NCBI GenBank assembly: GCA_043808565.1 | Contig: JAZDEQ010000015.1 | Coordinates: 1 to 11,832 of the forward strand | Direction of reading: 5' to 3' | Length of the DNA: 11,832 nucleotides | Source: UBA12403 sp043808565 | GTDB lineage: Bacteria; Patescibacteriota; Patescibacteriia; UBA9934; GWF2-40-263 | In this document: positions 1 to 6,683 of the stretch, one piece after another | Position numbering within the stretch: position 1 is the first letter of the stretch | Layout of the letters: every line of letters starts with the position of its first letter | Translations under genes and position numbers: made by a program | The notes under the pieces: generated by a model | Seen by the model: only the letters and a program-made list of their open reading frames with translations | What the model was told of the DNA's origin: nothing | The model's database searches: none

Positions 1-1
1 A

Positions 2-82
2 AATCGTATTCCTTATACTGATGACAAATTCAATCTCCTTTGCGCCGGTCTTTGGAACTTCCATTTGCAACAGACAATCTAA
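2..82 (+). CDS. possible C-terminal end of an unidentified protein (partial)
   Basis: Frame 2 is open from the window edge to a TAA at 80-82 and encodes 26 residues, including LLCAGLWNFHLQQ near the end. The mix of Trp, Cys, His and Phe looks like real protein rather than noise, and the stop lies inside the left arm of the hairpin at 71-112, as a gene end might. I do not recognise the family. The opposite strand is also open: from an ATG at 64-62 it reads MEVPKTGAKEIEFV and runs off the left edge, so the strand is not certain. The plus strand is preferred because the next gene is also on plus and the hairpin folds better as a plus-strand RNA. The call is weak because only 81 bases are visible. 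Confidence 0.28.
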   Translation, partial: NRIPYTDDKFNLLCAGLWNFHLQQTI

Positions 83-112
83 CTCATCCTTTAGGATAAT
101 TTAGGTTGTCTG
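71..112 (+). other. strong two-tier hairpin next to a gene end
   Basis: CAGACAATCTAA (71-82) pairs with TTAGGTTGTCTG (101-112) over 12 base pairs. A second stem, ATCC (86-89) with GGAT (94-97), closes a TTTA loop inside it. The one non-Watson-Crick position is U78-G105 on the plus-strand RNA, a wobble pair. On the minus-strand RNA it would be an A-C mismatch, which favours a plus-strand transcript. No T-run follows, so it is not a standard intrinsic terminator. It could be a 3' processing or stability hairpin, the leader structure of the gene starting at 127, or an element end. Confidence 0.6.
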
Positions 113-126
113 CGGCTAATGATTAA

Positions 127-531
127 ATGACAACGGGTCTAGTCTTTCTTCTGAAAAAATTTAAAATTTCACTGGAAAAAACCATCCAAATTGGCAAAAA
201 AGCTGTTGCAAAAATGTTTTCAGGGCTGCGCGAAGTCGGATCTGAAGAAAAAATTTATAATATTAAAAGCTTGTGTAAAAAATTTCTTATTCCAGACGCT
301 GATGTCCGTGCCCTTGCTCTTGAAGAAATTAAAACAAGACAGGCTTATATCGAAAGTCTTCAAGCTAAAAGTGCCGATAGTACGAAGAGGCGTGATCCTT
401 TCGACCCAATTAAAGGCGCTGTGGCGCAAGAACAGTCTGCAATCAATATTATACGCAGAGAATTTTCTGAAAAATCATCAAGAGCTCCTGATTTCATACC
501 AAGAGGCGATTTGCTAGATCTTGATGATTAA
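127..531 (+). CDS. hypothetical protein, 134 aa, no recognised family
   Basis: This is an open frame of 134 codons with ATG directly after an in-frame TAA (124-126), so no earlier start is possible. No Shine-Dalgarno sequence is visible, and the next in-frame Met is residue 30 (base 214), which cannot be ruled out as the true start. The N-terminal 40 residues are lysine-rich and amphipathic. The middle looks helical (VRALALEEIKTRQAYIESLQ, about 60-79), and the tail is acidic, ending DLLDLDD. There is no convincing membrane segment, cysteine cluster or catalytic motif. It lies between the hairpin at 71-112 and a clear terminator at 587-621, which suggests a single-gene unit. Overlapping shorter frames on both strands are less protein-like. 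Function is unknown. Confidence 0.6.
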   Translation: MTTGLVFLLKKFKISLEKTIQIGKKAVAKMFSGLREVGSEEKIYNIKSLCKKFLIPDADVRALALEEIKTRQAYIESLQAKSADSTKRRDPFDPIKGAVAQEQSAINIIRREFSEKSSRAPDFIPRGDLLDLDD

Positions 532-586
532 TAAATACAAAGGCTATTTTTAAATTACTTCGACACCAAAACTTGCGGTTACAGCC

Positions 587-621
587 ACAAAAACCCCAGA
601 ATCTTCTGGGGTTTTTGTTTT
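587..621 (+). terminator. intrinsic terminator after the 134-aa gene
   Basis: CCCCAGA (594-600) and TCTGGGG (605-611) form a GC-rich stem with an ATCT loop. The pairing extends outward through A5/T5 and further to 587/618, and the T-rich strand follows the stem on plus. It lies 56 bases after the stop at 531 and 53 bases before the malic enzyme start, so it isolates the two genes. Confidence 0.88.
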
Positions 622-673
622 ACATATCGTCCCAAAAGTGCTAAGTTTTAGGAAACAAAAATAATCTAAAAAT

Positions 674-1828
674 ATGGACTATCGTGAAGAATCATTAAAA
701 CGGCATAAAGAATTTCGGGGCAAAATTGAAATCAAAAACAAATTTCCGGCCATTCAAACTCGTGATGATTTGAGTGTGGCTTACACGCCGGGTGTGGCCG
801 CGGTTTCTTCGTTTTTAGCCGAACATCCTGAAGAAGCTTACGACTATTCCATCAAAGGCAACACCATTGCCGTGGTTTCCGATGGCTCGGCTGTCCTTGG
901 GCTTGGTAACATTGGTCCGTATGGAGCCTTGCCAGTCATGGAAGGTAAGGCTTTGCTCTTTAAAGAATTCGGCGATGTTGATGCTTATCCGATCGTTCTT
1001 TTCACTCAAAATACTGAGGAGATTATCAAAACCGTTAAAGCCATGGCTCCGACTTTTGGCGGCATTAATTTGGAAGATATTTCCTCGCCACGTTGTTTTG
1101 AAATTGAGGAACGTCTTATTAAAGAATTAGACATTCCAGTTTTTCACGACGATCAGCACGGCACAGCCATTGTAATTTTGGCGGCTTTAATTAACAGTTT
1201 AAAATTAGCCCAGAAAAATAAAGCGGAAATTAAAATGGTTATTTGCGGCTCAGGCGCGGCTGGTATGGCCACTACCAAATTGCTTCTTCATTATGGAATA
1301 AAAAATATTGTTCTGGTTGATTCCCAAGGTATTGTCAGCAAAAATCGAACGGATTTAAATGATGAAAAAATAAAAATGTTGGCCGTGACTAATCCAGAAA
1401 ATCTTGAGGGTGATATGGCGGCCGCTTTAAAAGATGCCGATGTTTTTATTGGCGTCAGCGCGCCAAATATTTTAAAGCCAGAAATGATTAAAATCATGGC
1501 CGCCAAGCCAATTGTTTTTGCTATGGCCAATCCGGTTCCTGAAATCATGCCTGACTTGGCCAAAGAAGCCGGCGCCTTTATTGTGGGCACTGGCCGCAGT
1601 GACTTTCCCAACCAAATCAATAATGTCTTGGTCTTCCCTGGTCTATTCCGCGGGGTTCTTGATAATAAAATAAAAGTCATTACCAATGAAATAAAAATCG
1701 CCGCGGCCGAAACCCTGGCTAGCTATTTACCTGAATCAGAATTAAGTCCAGAAAAAATTCTGCCCAGTGTTTTAGATAAAAACGTTAGCCAAGCCGTAGC
1801 TAAAAAAATGTCAGAATTTAAAAAATAA
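674..1828 (+). CDS. NAD(P)-dependent malic enzyme (malate to pyruvate + CO2)
   Basis: This is a complete 384-residue enzyme of the short bacterial malic enzyme type, without the phosphotransacetylase-like extension of the long MaeB form. It oxidatively decarboxylates malate to pyruvate in the cytoplasm and yields NAD(P)H. Visible motifs are YTPG (Tyr37, the expected general acid), SDGSAVLGLGNIGP (about 69-82), EGKALLFKEFG with Lys92 (expected general base), INLEDI with Glu134/Asp135 (metal ligands), FHDDQHGTA (157-165, with the third metal Asp) and the Rossmann loop CGSGAAG (191-197). Asp216 at the end of the second Rossmann strand (LVDSQG) suggests NAD over NADP, an inference. The start is the first ATG; an AGGA lies too far upstream to be a good ribosome site. 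It stands alone between two terminators, so it is probably transcribed by itself. It could feed pyruvate into a fermentative metabolism. Confidence 0.95.
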   Translation: MDYREESLKRHKEFRGKIEIKNKFPAIQTRDDLSVAYTPGVAAVSSFLAEHPEEAYDYSIKGNTIAVVSDGSAVLGLGNIGPYGALPVMEGKALLFKEFGDVDAYPIVLFTQNTEEIIKTVKAMAPTFGGINLEDISSPRCFEIEERLIKELDIPVFHDDQHGTAIVILAALINSLKLAQKNKAEIKMVICGSGAAGMATTKLLLHYGIKNIVLVDSQGIVSKNRTDLNDEKIKMLAVTNPENLEGDMAAALKDADVFIGVSAPNILKPEMIKIMAAKPIVFAMANPVPEIMPDLAKEAGAFIVGTGRSDFPNQINNVLVFPGLFRGVLDNKIKVITNEIKIAAAETLASYLPESELSPEKILPSVLDKNVSQAVAKKMSEFKK

Positions 1829-1833
1829 AAACC

Positions 1834-1871
1834 AAAAAATCAGGCCCAAAAATTTTTGGGCCTGATTTTTT
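1834..1871. terminator. bidirectional intrinsic terminator, perfect 19-bp inverted repeat
   Basis: Bases 1834-1852 are an exact reverse complement of 1853-1871: A6, TCAGGCCC, A5, then T5, GGGCCTGA, T6. The GC core TCAGGCCC has T-runs on both outer sides, so it works in either direction. It lies 5 bases after the malic enzyme stop and 3 bases from the ComF stop, the two genes being convergent. It closes both units, including the long leftward secretion operon. Confidence 0.93.
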
Positions 1872-1874
1872 ATT

Positions 1875-2588
1875 TCACGATCCGGCTCGGGCTAAGGTAA
1901 ACCCCCAAACCACTTCGGCGCCAGCTATTTTAAGAGTCTGAGCGGCCGCGTCCATGGTCGCGCCGCTCGTTAAAACATCGTCGCAAATTAAAACATGCGG
2001 TGGAATCAAACCAGTCGTAGAAAAAATTCCATCTAAGTCGCCAACCAGCCGTTCGTCAGAACTTCGACCAGCTTGTGGATCTGTCCACTCAACACGTTCC
2101 AACAAATCCAAATATTCACTGTCGATTCCCTTAGCCACGGCTCGAGCGATAATTTCTGCTTGATTAAAACCCCGCTCGCGCTGACGGGCGGCATGAAGTG
2201 GAATGGCCGTAACGTACCAGTCGATTGGTGGCAAAATAAATTGTGGCTTTTGTTCACTAATAAATTTTAATAAAATTTTCTCGGCCATTGGCTCGCCATT
2301 AAATTTCCACGATTGAATAAGCTGGCGCAAAATTGGCTGATGATAAAAACCGAGCGCGGCACTGCCGTCCAAAAAAGTTTTATCAGCACACAGTTTGCAG
2401 GTCTCCCCCTCCTCGTTTTCGGTGTGACAAAAAGGACAAACCAGTAAACTTTTTTCCAAAACAAAAGAGGCACAGTCAGCACAAATTTTCTGTCCCTCTT
2501 TTTGACAATTTAAACAATAAACCGGAAACAAACCATTGCGCAAAAAATTCCAACTTTTTACTGCCAAGTCGCGGAAGTCACTTTCCAT
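1875..2588 (-). CDS. comF: ComF-family phosphoribosyltransferase-like protein
   Basis: This 237-residue protein has the full ComF layout. An N-terminal double zinc ribbon has paired cysteines at 25/28, 36/39, 51/54 and 64/67. A type I phosphoribosyltransferase domain follows, with IPLHAARQRERGFNQAE (about 129-145), RSSDERLVGDLDGIF (175-189) and the PRPP-binding loop VLICDDVLTSGAT (199-211). ComF proteins are needed for natural transformation in several bacteria and are thought to act in the cytoplasm on incoming single-stranded DNA; the biochemical reaction is not settled. The ATG at 2588 is well supported by an AAGGAGG seven bases upstream, inside the coding end of the preceding gene, with which it overlaps by 31 bases. 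It is the last gene of the leftward operon. Its presence behind type IV secretion genes hints at DNA handling, though ComF genes also occur in unrelated contexts. Confidence 0.93.
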   Translation of the reverse strand: MESDFRDLAVKSWNFLRNGLFPVYCLNCQKEGQKICADCASFVLEKSLLVCPFCHTENEEGETCKLCADKTFLDGSAALGFYHQPILRQLIQSWKFNGEPMAEKILLKFISEQKPQFILPPIDWYVTAIPLHAARQRERGFNQAEIIARAVAKGIDSEYLDLLERVEWTDPQAGRSSDERLVGDLDGIFSTTGLIPPHVLICDDVLTSGATMDAAAQTLKIAGAEVVWGFTLARAGS

Positions 2589-3133
2589 AAACCAGCCTCC
2601 TTAACATAAGCCAATAAAAGATTTTGATATTTAATCGAACTATTCTGCGGGCTACCAACCGATTCTTCGCGCTGAGTGGAAACGGAAACTTGGGCTGTGC
2701 CGGCCGCTTCATCGAAGGTTGCGACTTCGACCGATAAAACTCTGGTCGTTACCCCATAATAATTAGCTGTCGGTTTGGCTGAAACAATATAATTTTCCGT
2801 TTCTAATCGTAAACCACTAGCCATAAAATCCAAAACATCTTTAAGATTAGCAAAATCACTGTCGGTAGAAAAACTACCATAACGCTCGGCAAAAGTCATG
2901 GCTAAACTTTCCAAACCAGATTGATTAACCTTAACTTGCTGGTCAGTTAAAACCGGAGTTTCGATTTTTGGTGTCTCGCGAGGCGCGGCATTAACTGCCG
3001 CTTGTTGATTGGCAGTGACAGAATTTTGAACCTGAACAGTTTTTTTAGGCCACAGGAACCAAAAGAATAATAATAAAAGCAAGAGGACAAGTAGACCGAG
3101 GATACCGATAAGGATTTTTTTGTTTTTAGACAT
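2558..3133 (-). CDS. membrane-anchored protein, possible VirB8/TcpC-like component
   Basis: This is a 191-residue protein. Lysines near the start (MSKNKK) precede one strongly hydrophobic segment (about 7-28, leucine-rich, ending FFWFLWPKK), then a flexible stretch (32-65, Gln/Ala/Pro/Thr) and a folded domain (about 70-191) expected on the outer face of the membrane. That domain starts with a helix (ESLAMTFAERYGSFSTD) and ends in strand-like segments (RVLSVEVATF, QNLLLAYVKEAGLWKVTSATW). This order resembles the NTF2-like fold of VirB8/TcpC proteins, which bridge the secretion channel. The fold assignment is inferred from layout and context, not from a signature motif. The gene follows virB4 after an inverted-repeat gap and overlaps comF. 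No ribosome site is visible before the ATG at 3133. A lipid- or wall-related accessory protein is the main alternative. Confidence 0.72.
   Translation of the reverse strand: MSKNKKILIGILGLLVLLLLLLFFWFLWPKKTVQVQNSVTANQQAAVNAAPRETPKIETPVLTDQQVKVNQSGLESLAMTFAERYGSFSTDSDFANLKDVLDFMASGLRLETENYIVSAKPTANYYGVTTRVLSVEVATFDEAAGTAQVSVSTQREESVGSPQNSSIKYQNLLLAYVKEAGLWKVTSATWQ
2596..2602 (-). promoter_or_regulatory. strong Shine-Dalgarno site for the ComF gene
   Basis: On the minus strand AAGGAGG lies seven bases before the ATG at 2588. It is the only near-perfect ribosome binding site in the window and decides the ComF start. It is embedded in the last codons of the upstream gene, so the two are probably translationally coupled. 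Confidence 0.85.
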
Positions 3134-3145
3134 ATCGTGTTATTT

Positions 3146-3256
3146 ACGTAGAAAACGTAGAACGTAGAACGTAGAACGTAGATTGTCGAAGGATCAATGA
3201 TTATTTTTTTCTCTGCCAACAATCTACGTTTTCTACGCCTTCTACGATTTCTACGA
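3146..3256. repeat. intergenic inverted repeat A, CGTAGAA heptamer arms
   Basis: This fills the gap between the virB4 stop and the start of the 191-residue gene. The left arm (3146-3186) is a run of CGTAGAA units, mostly 7 bases apart. The right arm (3219-3256) has the same word inverted (TTCTACG), spaced more loosely. The core AACGTAGATTGT (3175-3186) is exactly complementary to 3219-3230. The 32-base loop contains ATTATTTTTTT. There is no T-run outside the stem in the direction of transcription, so this is not a typical terminator. The architecture matches repeats B, C and D, but the sequence differs. Confidence 0.8.
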
Positions 3257-3263
3257 TCAGTAA

Positions 3264-5312
3264 TTACAACTCCGCCAGCGACTGTTTAATCCGCTCGGCT
3301 TCAGCCTTACCGGCTTCTTCGCGCGTGGCAAATTCAACGACCGGCGGTTCGGCTTCTTCGAGCGGGGATTTTTCTTCGACGGTTTCGATTTCAGCGGTTT
3401 GACCTTCGGCGGCTTTCATTTTAGCCTCAAATTCTTTTTGAGTTTTTTCCATTTCCAATAATTGTTGTGGGTTGGTGGTTACCAACTGATCTTCGGTATA
3501 AGAAGCCACGACTTTTACGGCCACATGTTTTTGGCCAGCAAAAAATAAACCTTCGCCAATACCTGACTCGAGCAACAAATATTTTTCTCCGTCGGTTAAG
3601 TTAAAGGTTTTTTGGATCAGGTCAACAGCGGCTGGCGATTGTTTTAACAAAATTTGAATAGCTGAGTTAGTAACAATAGCTTGGCCGTAAGAAGAAAGCA
3701 AAAAGTCGTTAACGTCTTGAGTAATTGTCGTGACACCTAAATAATATTTTCGACAGCGCTTAACCAAAGCATAAATAAACTTGGCCGAATCTTCGTGTTG
3801 CATAAGCCACCAGGCTTCATCAATCACCAAAATTCGTTTTTTGCGTTCTGAACGCACGGTGTTCCAAATATAATTAATAATGGTGTAAATGGCCATTGGC
3901 CGCAATTCATCTTCCAAATCACGAACAGAAAAAACCACTAACTGATTTTGCATTTCTACCGTCGTGGAAGAATTGAGAATGCCGGCAAACGTACCGTCAG
4001 TATATTTTGTTAGCCGAGCGACTAAATTTTCTGCGCCTTCCATGCCCCGAAGAATATCTAAAAAGTCTGACAAAATTGGCGCCTCAACCGCGGTCAAATC
4101 AACCGTATCGGCAGTAATATCCTTTTTAGCATAAGCTTCGAGTAAAGCCCGATCGAGCAAGGAATCCTCCTCAGGTGTAAAACCTAAGGTAGTACTCATG
4201 CCCAATTGCTGACCGATCATGATTCTCAGCAAACCTTTCAGGGTAATAACCGCACTGCGAATAATATCTTCCACCCTCACTTCCTCGCCCTTGGGCCTGG
4301 GTAAATCAAAAGGATTAATTTTAGCTTGACCGGCCAAAGAAATATTAATGTAGGTACCACCTACGGCATCGGACAAATGTTTATATTCCATTTCTGGATC
4401 GATCACAATCACTTCCGTACCCATCATGAGCGAACGCAAAATTTCCAACTTTACCATGTAGGATTTACCAGCCCCGGCCGTAGCAAAAACCACAGCATTA
4501 CCATTTTGTAAACTAAAACGATCAAACAAGATCAAAGAATTGTTGTGACGATTAATCCCATAAAGAATGCCGCTATCCGAAGTCAGATCGGATGAAATAA
4601 ATGGAAAAGACGCGGCAATCGGCGAAGTGTTCATGTTATACGAAATCAGTAATTCATCGTTGCAAAGCGGCAAAGTTGAATTAAAACCTTGCTCGCTTTG
4701 ATAAAGACCTTTTTTGCTATAAAGCAATTTACTACCAAATTCAGATTCCAGATCATTGGTTAATCTATTTAATTCTTCGAGATCTTTAGCATAGATCGTG
4801 AGATAAAAAGCAAACTGAAAAAAATGTTCAACCCCTTGAGTTAAGGCATCGCGCAAAGCCTCAATATCTCGCAGGGCGGTTTCTCGTAACGGATCACGAG
4901 GTTTACCTTTATCGGCGTCAATGGACAATCCGGCCTCTAAATAACCGACGCGTTTCTGTAGTTGTTTTAAAATAATATTGGCCTTAACCGGATAAAAATA
5001 CATGGCCAAGTCAAAAGTTTTATTAAGATTAATAATCGAGGCCGACCAACCCAAACCAATGTAGCGTGGATAAGTAATAATAAAAATGGTTCGCAAATAA
5101 ATACCTGAAAGCTGCAAACAATCCGGGGTAACCTTAAAAGACGCCGGCGCAATTATATCGCGAACCGTAACTACACCCCGTCGATACAGTCGCTCTTCTT
5201 CCAAAGTCGACTTTTCTTCGGCGGCTTTAAGCGCTTCGGGCGAAGGTGATTTAATTACCGGAGCAGTAGAAGCCGCCGGCTGTTTATCTAATTTTTCTAG
5301 TTCAATGGGCAT
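3264..5312 (-). CDS. virB4: VirB4-family type IV secretion ATPase
   Basis: A 682-residue ATPase that energises assembly of, and transport through, a type IV secretion channel at the cytoplasmic face of the membrane. After a Pro/Ala/Glu-rich N-terminus (1-45) comes the VirB4-type N-domain (about 46-240), with IYLRTIFIITYPRYIGLGW (71-89) and a long helical part with FFQFAFYLTIYAKDLEEL. The motor domain follows: Walker A ATAGAGKS (277-284, Lys283/Ser284), VIVIDPEMEY (301-310), INPFDLP (332-338), Walker B RILVIDEAWW (493-502, Asp498/Glu499) and TTITQDVNDF (528-537). The last 60 residues are acidic and low-complexity. All expected catalytic residues are present. The ATG at 5312 sits at the edge of repeat B and lacks a Shine-Dalgarno site. 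Its length suits the Gram-positive VirB4 type, so it appears complete even though a second VirB4-related gene lies just upstream. Confidence 0.94.
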   Translation of the reverse strand: MPIELEKLDKQPAASTAPVIKSPSPEALKAAEEKSTLEEERLYRRGVVTVRDIIAPASFKVTPDCLQLSGIYLRTIFIITYPRYIGLGWSASIINLNKTFDLAMYFYPVKANIILKQLQKRVGYLEAGLSIDADKGKPRDPLRETALRDIEALRDALTQGVEHFFQFAFYLTIYAKDLEELNRLTNDLESEFGSKLLYSKKGLYQSEQGFNSTLPLCNDELLISYNMNTSPIAASFPFISSDLTSDSGILYGINRHNNSLILFDRFSLQNGNAVVFATAGAGKSYMVKLEILRSLMMGTEVIVIDPEMEYKHLSDAVGGTYINISLAGQAKINPFDLPRPKGEEVRVEDIIRSAVITLKGLLRIMIGQQLGMSTTLGFTPEEDSLLDRALLEAYAKKDITADTVDLTAVEAPILSDFLDILRGMEGAENLVARLTKYTDGTFAGILNSSTTVEMQNQLVVFSVRDLEDELRPMAIYTIINYIWNTVRSERKKRILVIDEAWWLMQHEDSAKFIYALVKRCRKYYLGVTTITQDVNDFLLSSYGQAIVTNSAIQILLKQSPAAVDLIQKTFNLTDGEKYLLLESGIGEGLFFAGQKHVAVKVVASYTEDQLVTTNPQQLLEMEKTQKEFEAKMKAAEGQTAEIETVEEKSPLEEAEPPVVEFATREEAGKAEAERIKQSLAEL

Positions 5313-5427
5313 AACTTTTGGAAATTTCTAATTAGTGGGAATGTCAAATGTCTAATGAAGGATTGTTTATATTTTTTGAGATTTCCGACATCCATCATTA
5401 GACATTGGAAATTAGACATTAGACATT
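5306..5427. repeat. intergenic inverted repeat B (copy 1 of the GTCTAAT/ATTAGAC element)
   Basis: This covers the gap between the TraC-like gene and virB4. Its left block (5320-5373) matches 6129-6182 at 51 of 54 positions, and its right block (5395-5427) matches 6207-6239 at all 33. AATGTCTAATGA (5347-5358) pairs exactly with 5395-5406, and weaker pairing extends outward. The right arm is a run of heptamers: ATTAGAC, ATTGGAA, ATTAGAC, ATTAGAC. The loop part 5374-5394 differs from the other copy. A shared TGGGCATAACTTT (5306-5318) carries the similarity through the virB4 start codon. No outer T-run indicates a terminator. Confidence 0.9.
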
Positions 5428-5432
5428 TCTCA

Positions 5433-6119
5433 TCAAACCCTCGGCAATTCTTCAAACCGGACTTTTTCTATGTCACCCAGTTTTTCCGTATTAAAAATAT
5501 CGGGATTATAACATTCGTAAAAAAGTTCAATAAGACTTTGGGTATTCAACAATACTCCACCTACGCCCATACTAGTTAACTGCCCGTTAATATTTTCCAC
5601 TCGTTCTAATAATTGTTCTCGGCGTTCAAAAAATTGTTTTTCTTTTAATTTAATACCGACCATTGGCGAAAGGACTTCGGAAAATCTGGTCCAAAAATTT
5701 TTTTGTTTATTAGTGGCTGGATTGTACGGCACTGACACATAAAAACGTTTTTGCATAATTTCACCCATTTCAATCAATTCTTTAACAAAGCCACGATAAT
5801 CAGCGATCTGATTTCTTAATAGTTCGTTGGTTATTTCTTTTTGCCGACCCGACAAAAAATTTAAATAAGGATCAACATTCATTTTTCGTGACTGGACAAC
5901 AATTTGTAATGGATATTCTAAACCATTTAAAAAAGTCATGTAAGCTTGAACAATGGCTTCTTGTTCATCGGCTGACTTAAGAGAAAAATTAATACTCGAA
6001 ACCATCAGCACGGCTCGTAAAGTGCCGTCTTTCATAACCACCACATCATCACGAATTTCTAGAATATCTAAATATCGTTGCGTGGCCGGACCGGGTTTAT
6101 TTGGGGCTTGATTGGGCAT
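5433..6119 (-). CDS. TraC-like protein with VirB4 N-terminal-domain character
   Basis: This 228-residue protein has no Walker motifs. After a Pro/Gln-rich start (1-13), YLDILEIRDDVVVMKDGTLRAVLMVSSINF (16-45) resembles the N-terminal strands of TraC/VirB4 proteins. LKSADEQEAIVQAYMTFLNGLEYPLQIVVQSR (47-78) and RFYVSVPYNP (125-134) follow, then a helix (about 163-185) and LIELFYECYNPDIFN (196-210). These are features of the region before the ATPase core in that family. I recall a separate gene of this kind beside virB4 in Patescibacteria, so it is probably a stable partner subunit rather than a broken virB4. It is separated from PrgI upstream and virB4 downstream by the two copies of one inverted repeat. 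TGA is the stop. The ATG at 6119 has no Shine-Dalgarno site. Confidence 0.82.
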   Translation of the reverse strand: MPNQAPNKPGPATQRYLDILEIRDDVVVMKDGTLRAVLMVSSINFSLKSADEQEAIVQAYMTFLNGLEYPLQIVVQSRKMNVDPYLNFLSGRQKEITNELLRNQIADYRGFVKELIEMGEIMQKRFYVSVPYNPATNKQKNFWTRFSEVLSPMVGIKLKEKQFFERREQLLERVENINGQLTSMGVGGVLLNTQSLIELFYECYNPDIFNTEKLGDIEKVRFEELPRV

Positions 6120-6239
6120 AACTTTATCGGAAATGTCTAATTAGTGGGAATGTCTAATGTCTAATGAGGGATTGTTTATATTTCTTTCAAAATTTCTAAC
6201 CTTCCGTCATTAGACATTGGAAATTAGACATTAGACATT
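6113..6239. repeat. intergenic inverted repeat C (copy 2 of the GTCTAAT/ATTAGAC element)
   Basis: This fills the gap between prgI and the TraC-like gene. AATGTCTAATGA (6156-6167) pairs exactly with 6207-6218. The left arm here has the heptamer GTCTAAT twice in a row (6152-6165), where copy B has one degenerate unit. The central loop (6183-6206) has diverged from copy B while the right arm is identical, so the arms are better conserved than the loop. The block TGGGCATAACTTT (6113-6125), shared with copy B, includes the start codon of the TraC-like gene. Confidence 0.9.
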
Positions 6240-6245
6240 AAATAA

Positions 6246-6680
6246 CTATTCTTCTTCCGGTTTAAACGCTCCGCCGGTATTTACTAATAAAGTCAGTTCT
6301 TGCAAATGCGAACCGGTCAACAAAGTTTTTCGAACCGCTGGGGGTGGCGGTAAAGCCGGCGGGGACACCATGCCTTGTTTGACTTCAAAAGTTGTCATGG
6401 TTTTATCCCAAACCCGTAATTTTGGTTTACGCAAAGACTGAATAAGATTAAGCAGAAAAAAATGAAAAGGCATGCCATTCATTTTAATAAAAGCAAAAGT
6501 TATAGTAATCAAAAAAGTTGGAATACCAACCGCCACAAAAGGAATCAATCGAAAAATTTTATAAAAAGTCACTTCAAGTAAGGTGCCAACAACTAAAATA
6601 ACAAACTGACGAACCGATAACGGCCCAACAATCCGGTCTTCGACATCGATAAATTGTGGCACCACGTACTGTCCGGCCAT
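6246..6680 (-). CDS. PrgI-family inner-membrane component (VirB3-like)
   Basis: A 144-residue protein with the PrgI family signature at its N-terminus: YVVPQFIDVEDRIVGPLSVRQF (residues 5-26), followed by two hydrophobic segments (about 27-45 and 46-66) and an amphipathic stretch (PFHFFLLNLIQSLRKPKLRVW). PrgI proteins are small inner-membrane parts of Gram-positive-type secretion systems and take the place of VirB3 beside VirB4. The C-terminal third (about 100-144) is Pro-rich and ends acidic (FKPEEE), so it is probably a flexible cytoplasmic tail. The gene starts 3 bases after the stop of the 545-residue gene, which implies one transcript. No Shine-Dalgarno site precedes the ATG at 6680. Confidence 0.92.
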   Translation of the reverse strand: MAGQYVVPQFIDVEDRIVGPLSVRQFVILVVGTLLEVTFYKIFRLIPFVAVGIPTFLITITFAFIKMNGMPFHFFLLNLIQSLRKPKLRVWDKTMTTFEVKQGMVSPPALPPPPAVRKTLLTGSHLQELTLLVNTGGAFKPEEE

Positions 6681-6683
6681 ATT

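Noticed and set aside
1..64. Minus-strand gene starting at 64 and running off the left edge (MEVPKTGAKEIEFV).
   Set aside because: It is plausible but competes with the plus-strand tail at 2-82. The hairpin pairing favours a plus transcript, and too little sequence is visible to call it.
619..647. Promoter for malic enzyme with TTTACA (619-624) as -35.
   Set aside because: The hexamer at the right spacing (TAAGTT, 642-647) matches the -10 consensus at only three positions, and the -35 overlaps the terminator tail.
1875..5435. Recoded TGA (as glycine) typical of some Patescibacteria lineages.
   Set aside because: TGA ends the comF and TraC-like frames at sensible C-termini and no frame needs read-through.
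3264..6119. virB4 split into two by a frameshift or insertion, giving a pseudogene pair.
   Set aside because: The 682-aa product already contains an N-domain and all motor motifs, and the 228-aa product has its own start and stop, so two functional genes are likelier.
3146..6239. Repeats A, B and C as ordinary rho-independent terminators.
   Set aside because: The stems are AT-rich with long loops and no T-run follows them on the transcribed strand. The downstream genes would also need new promoters, which are not evident.
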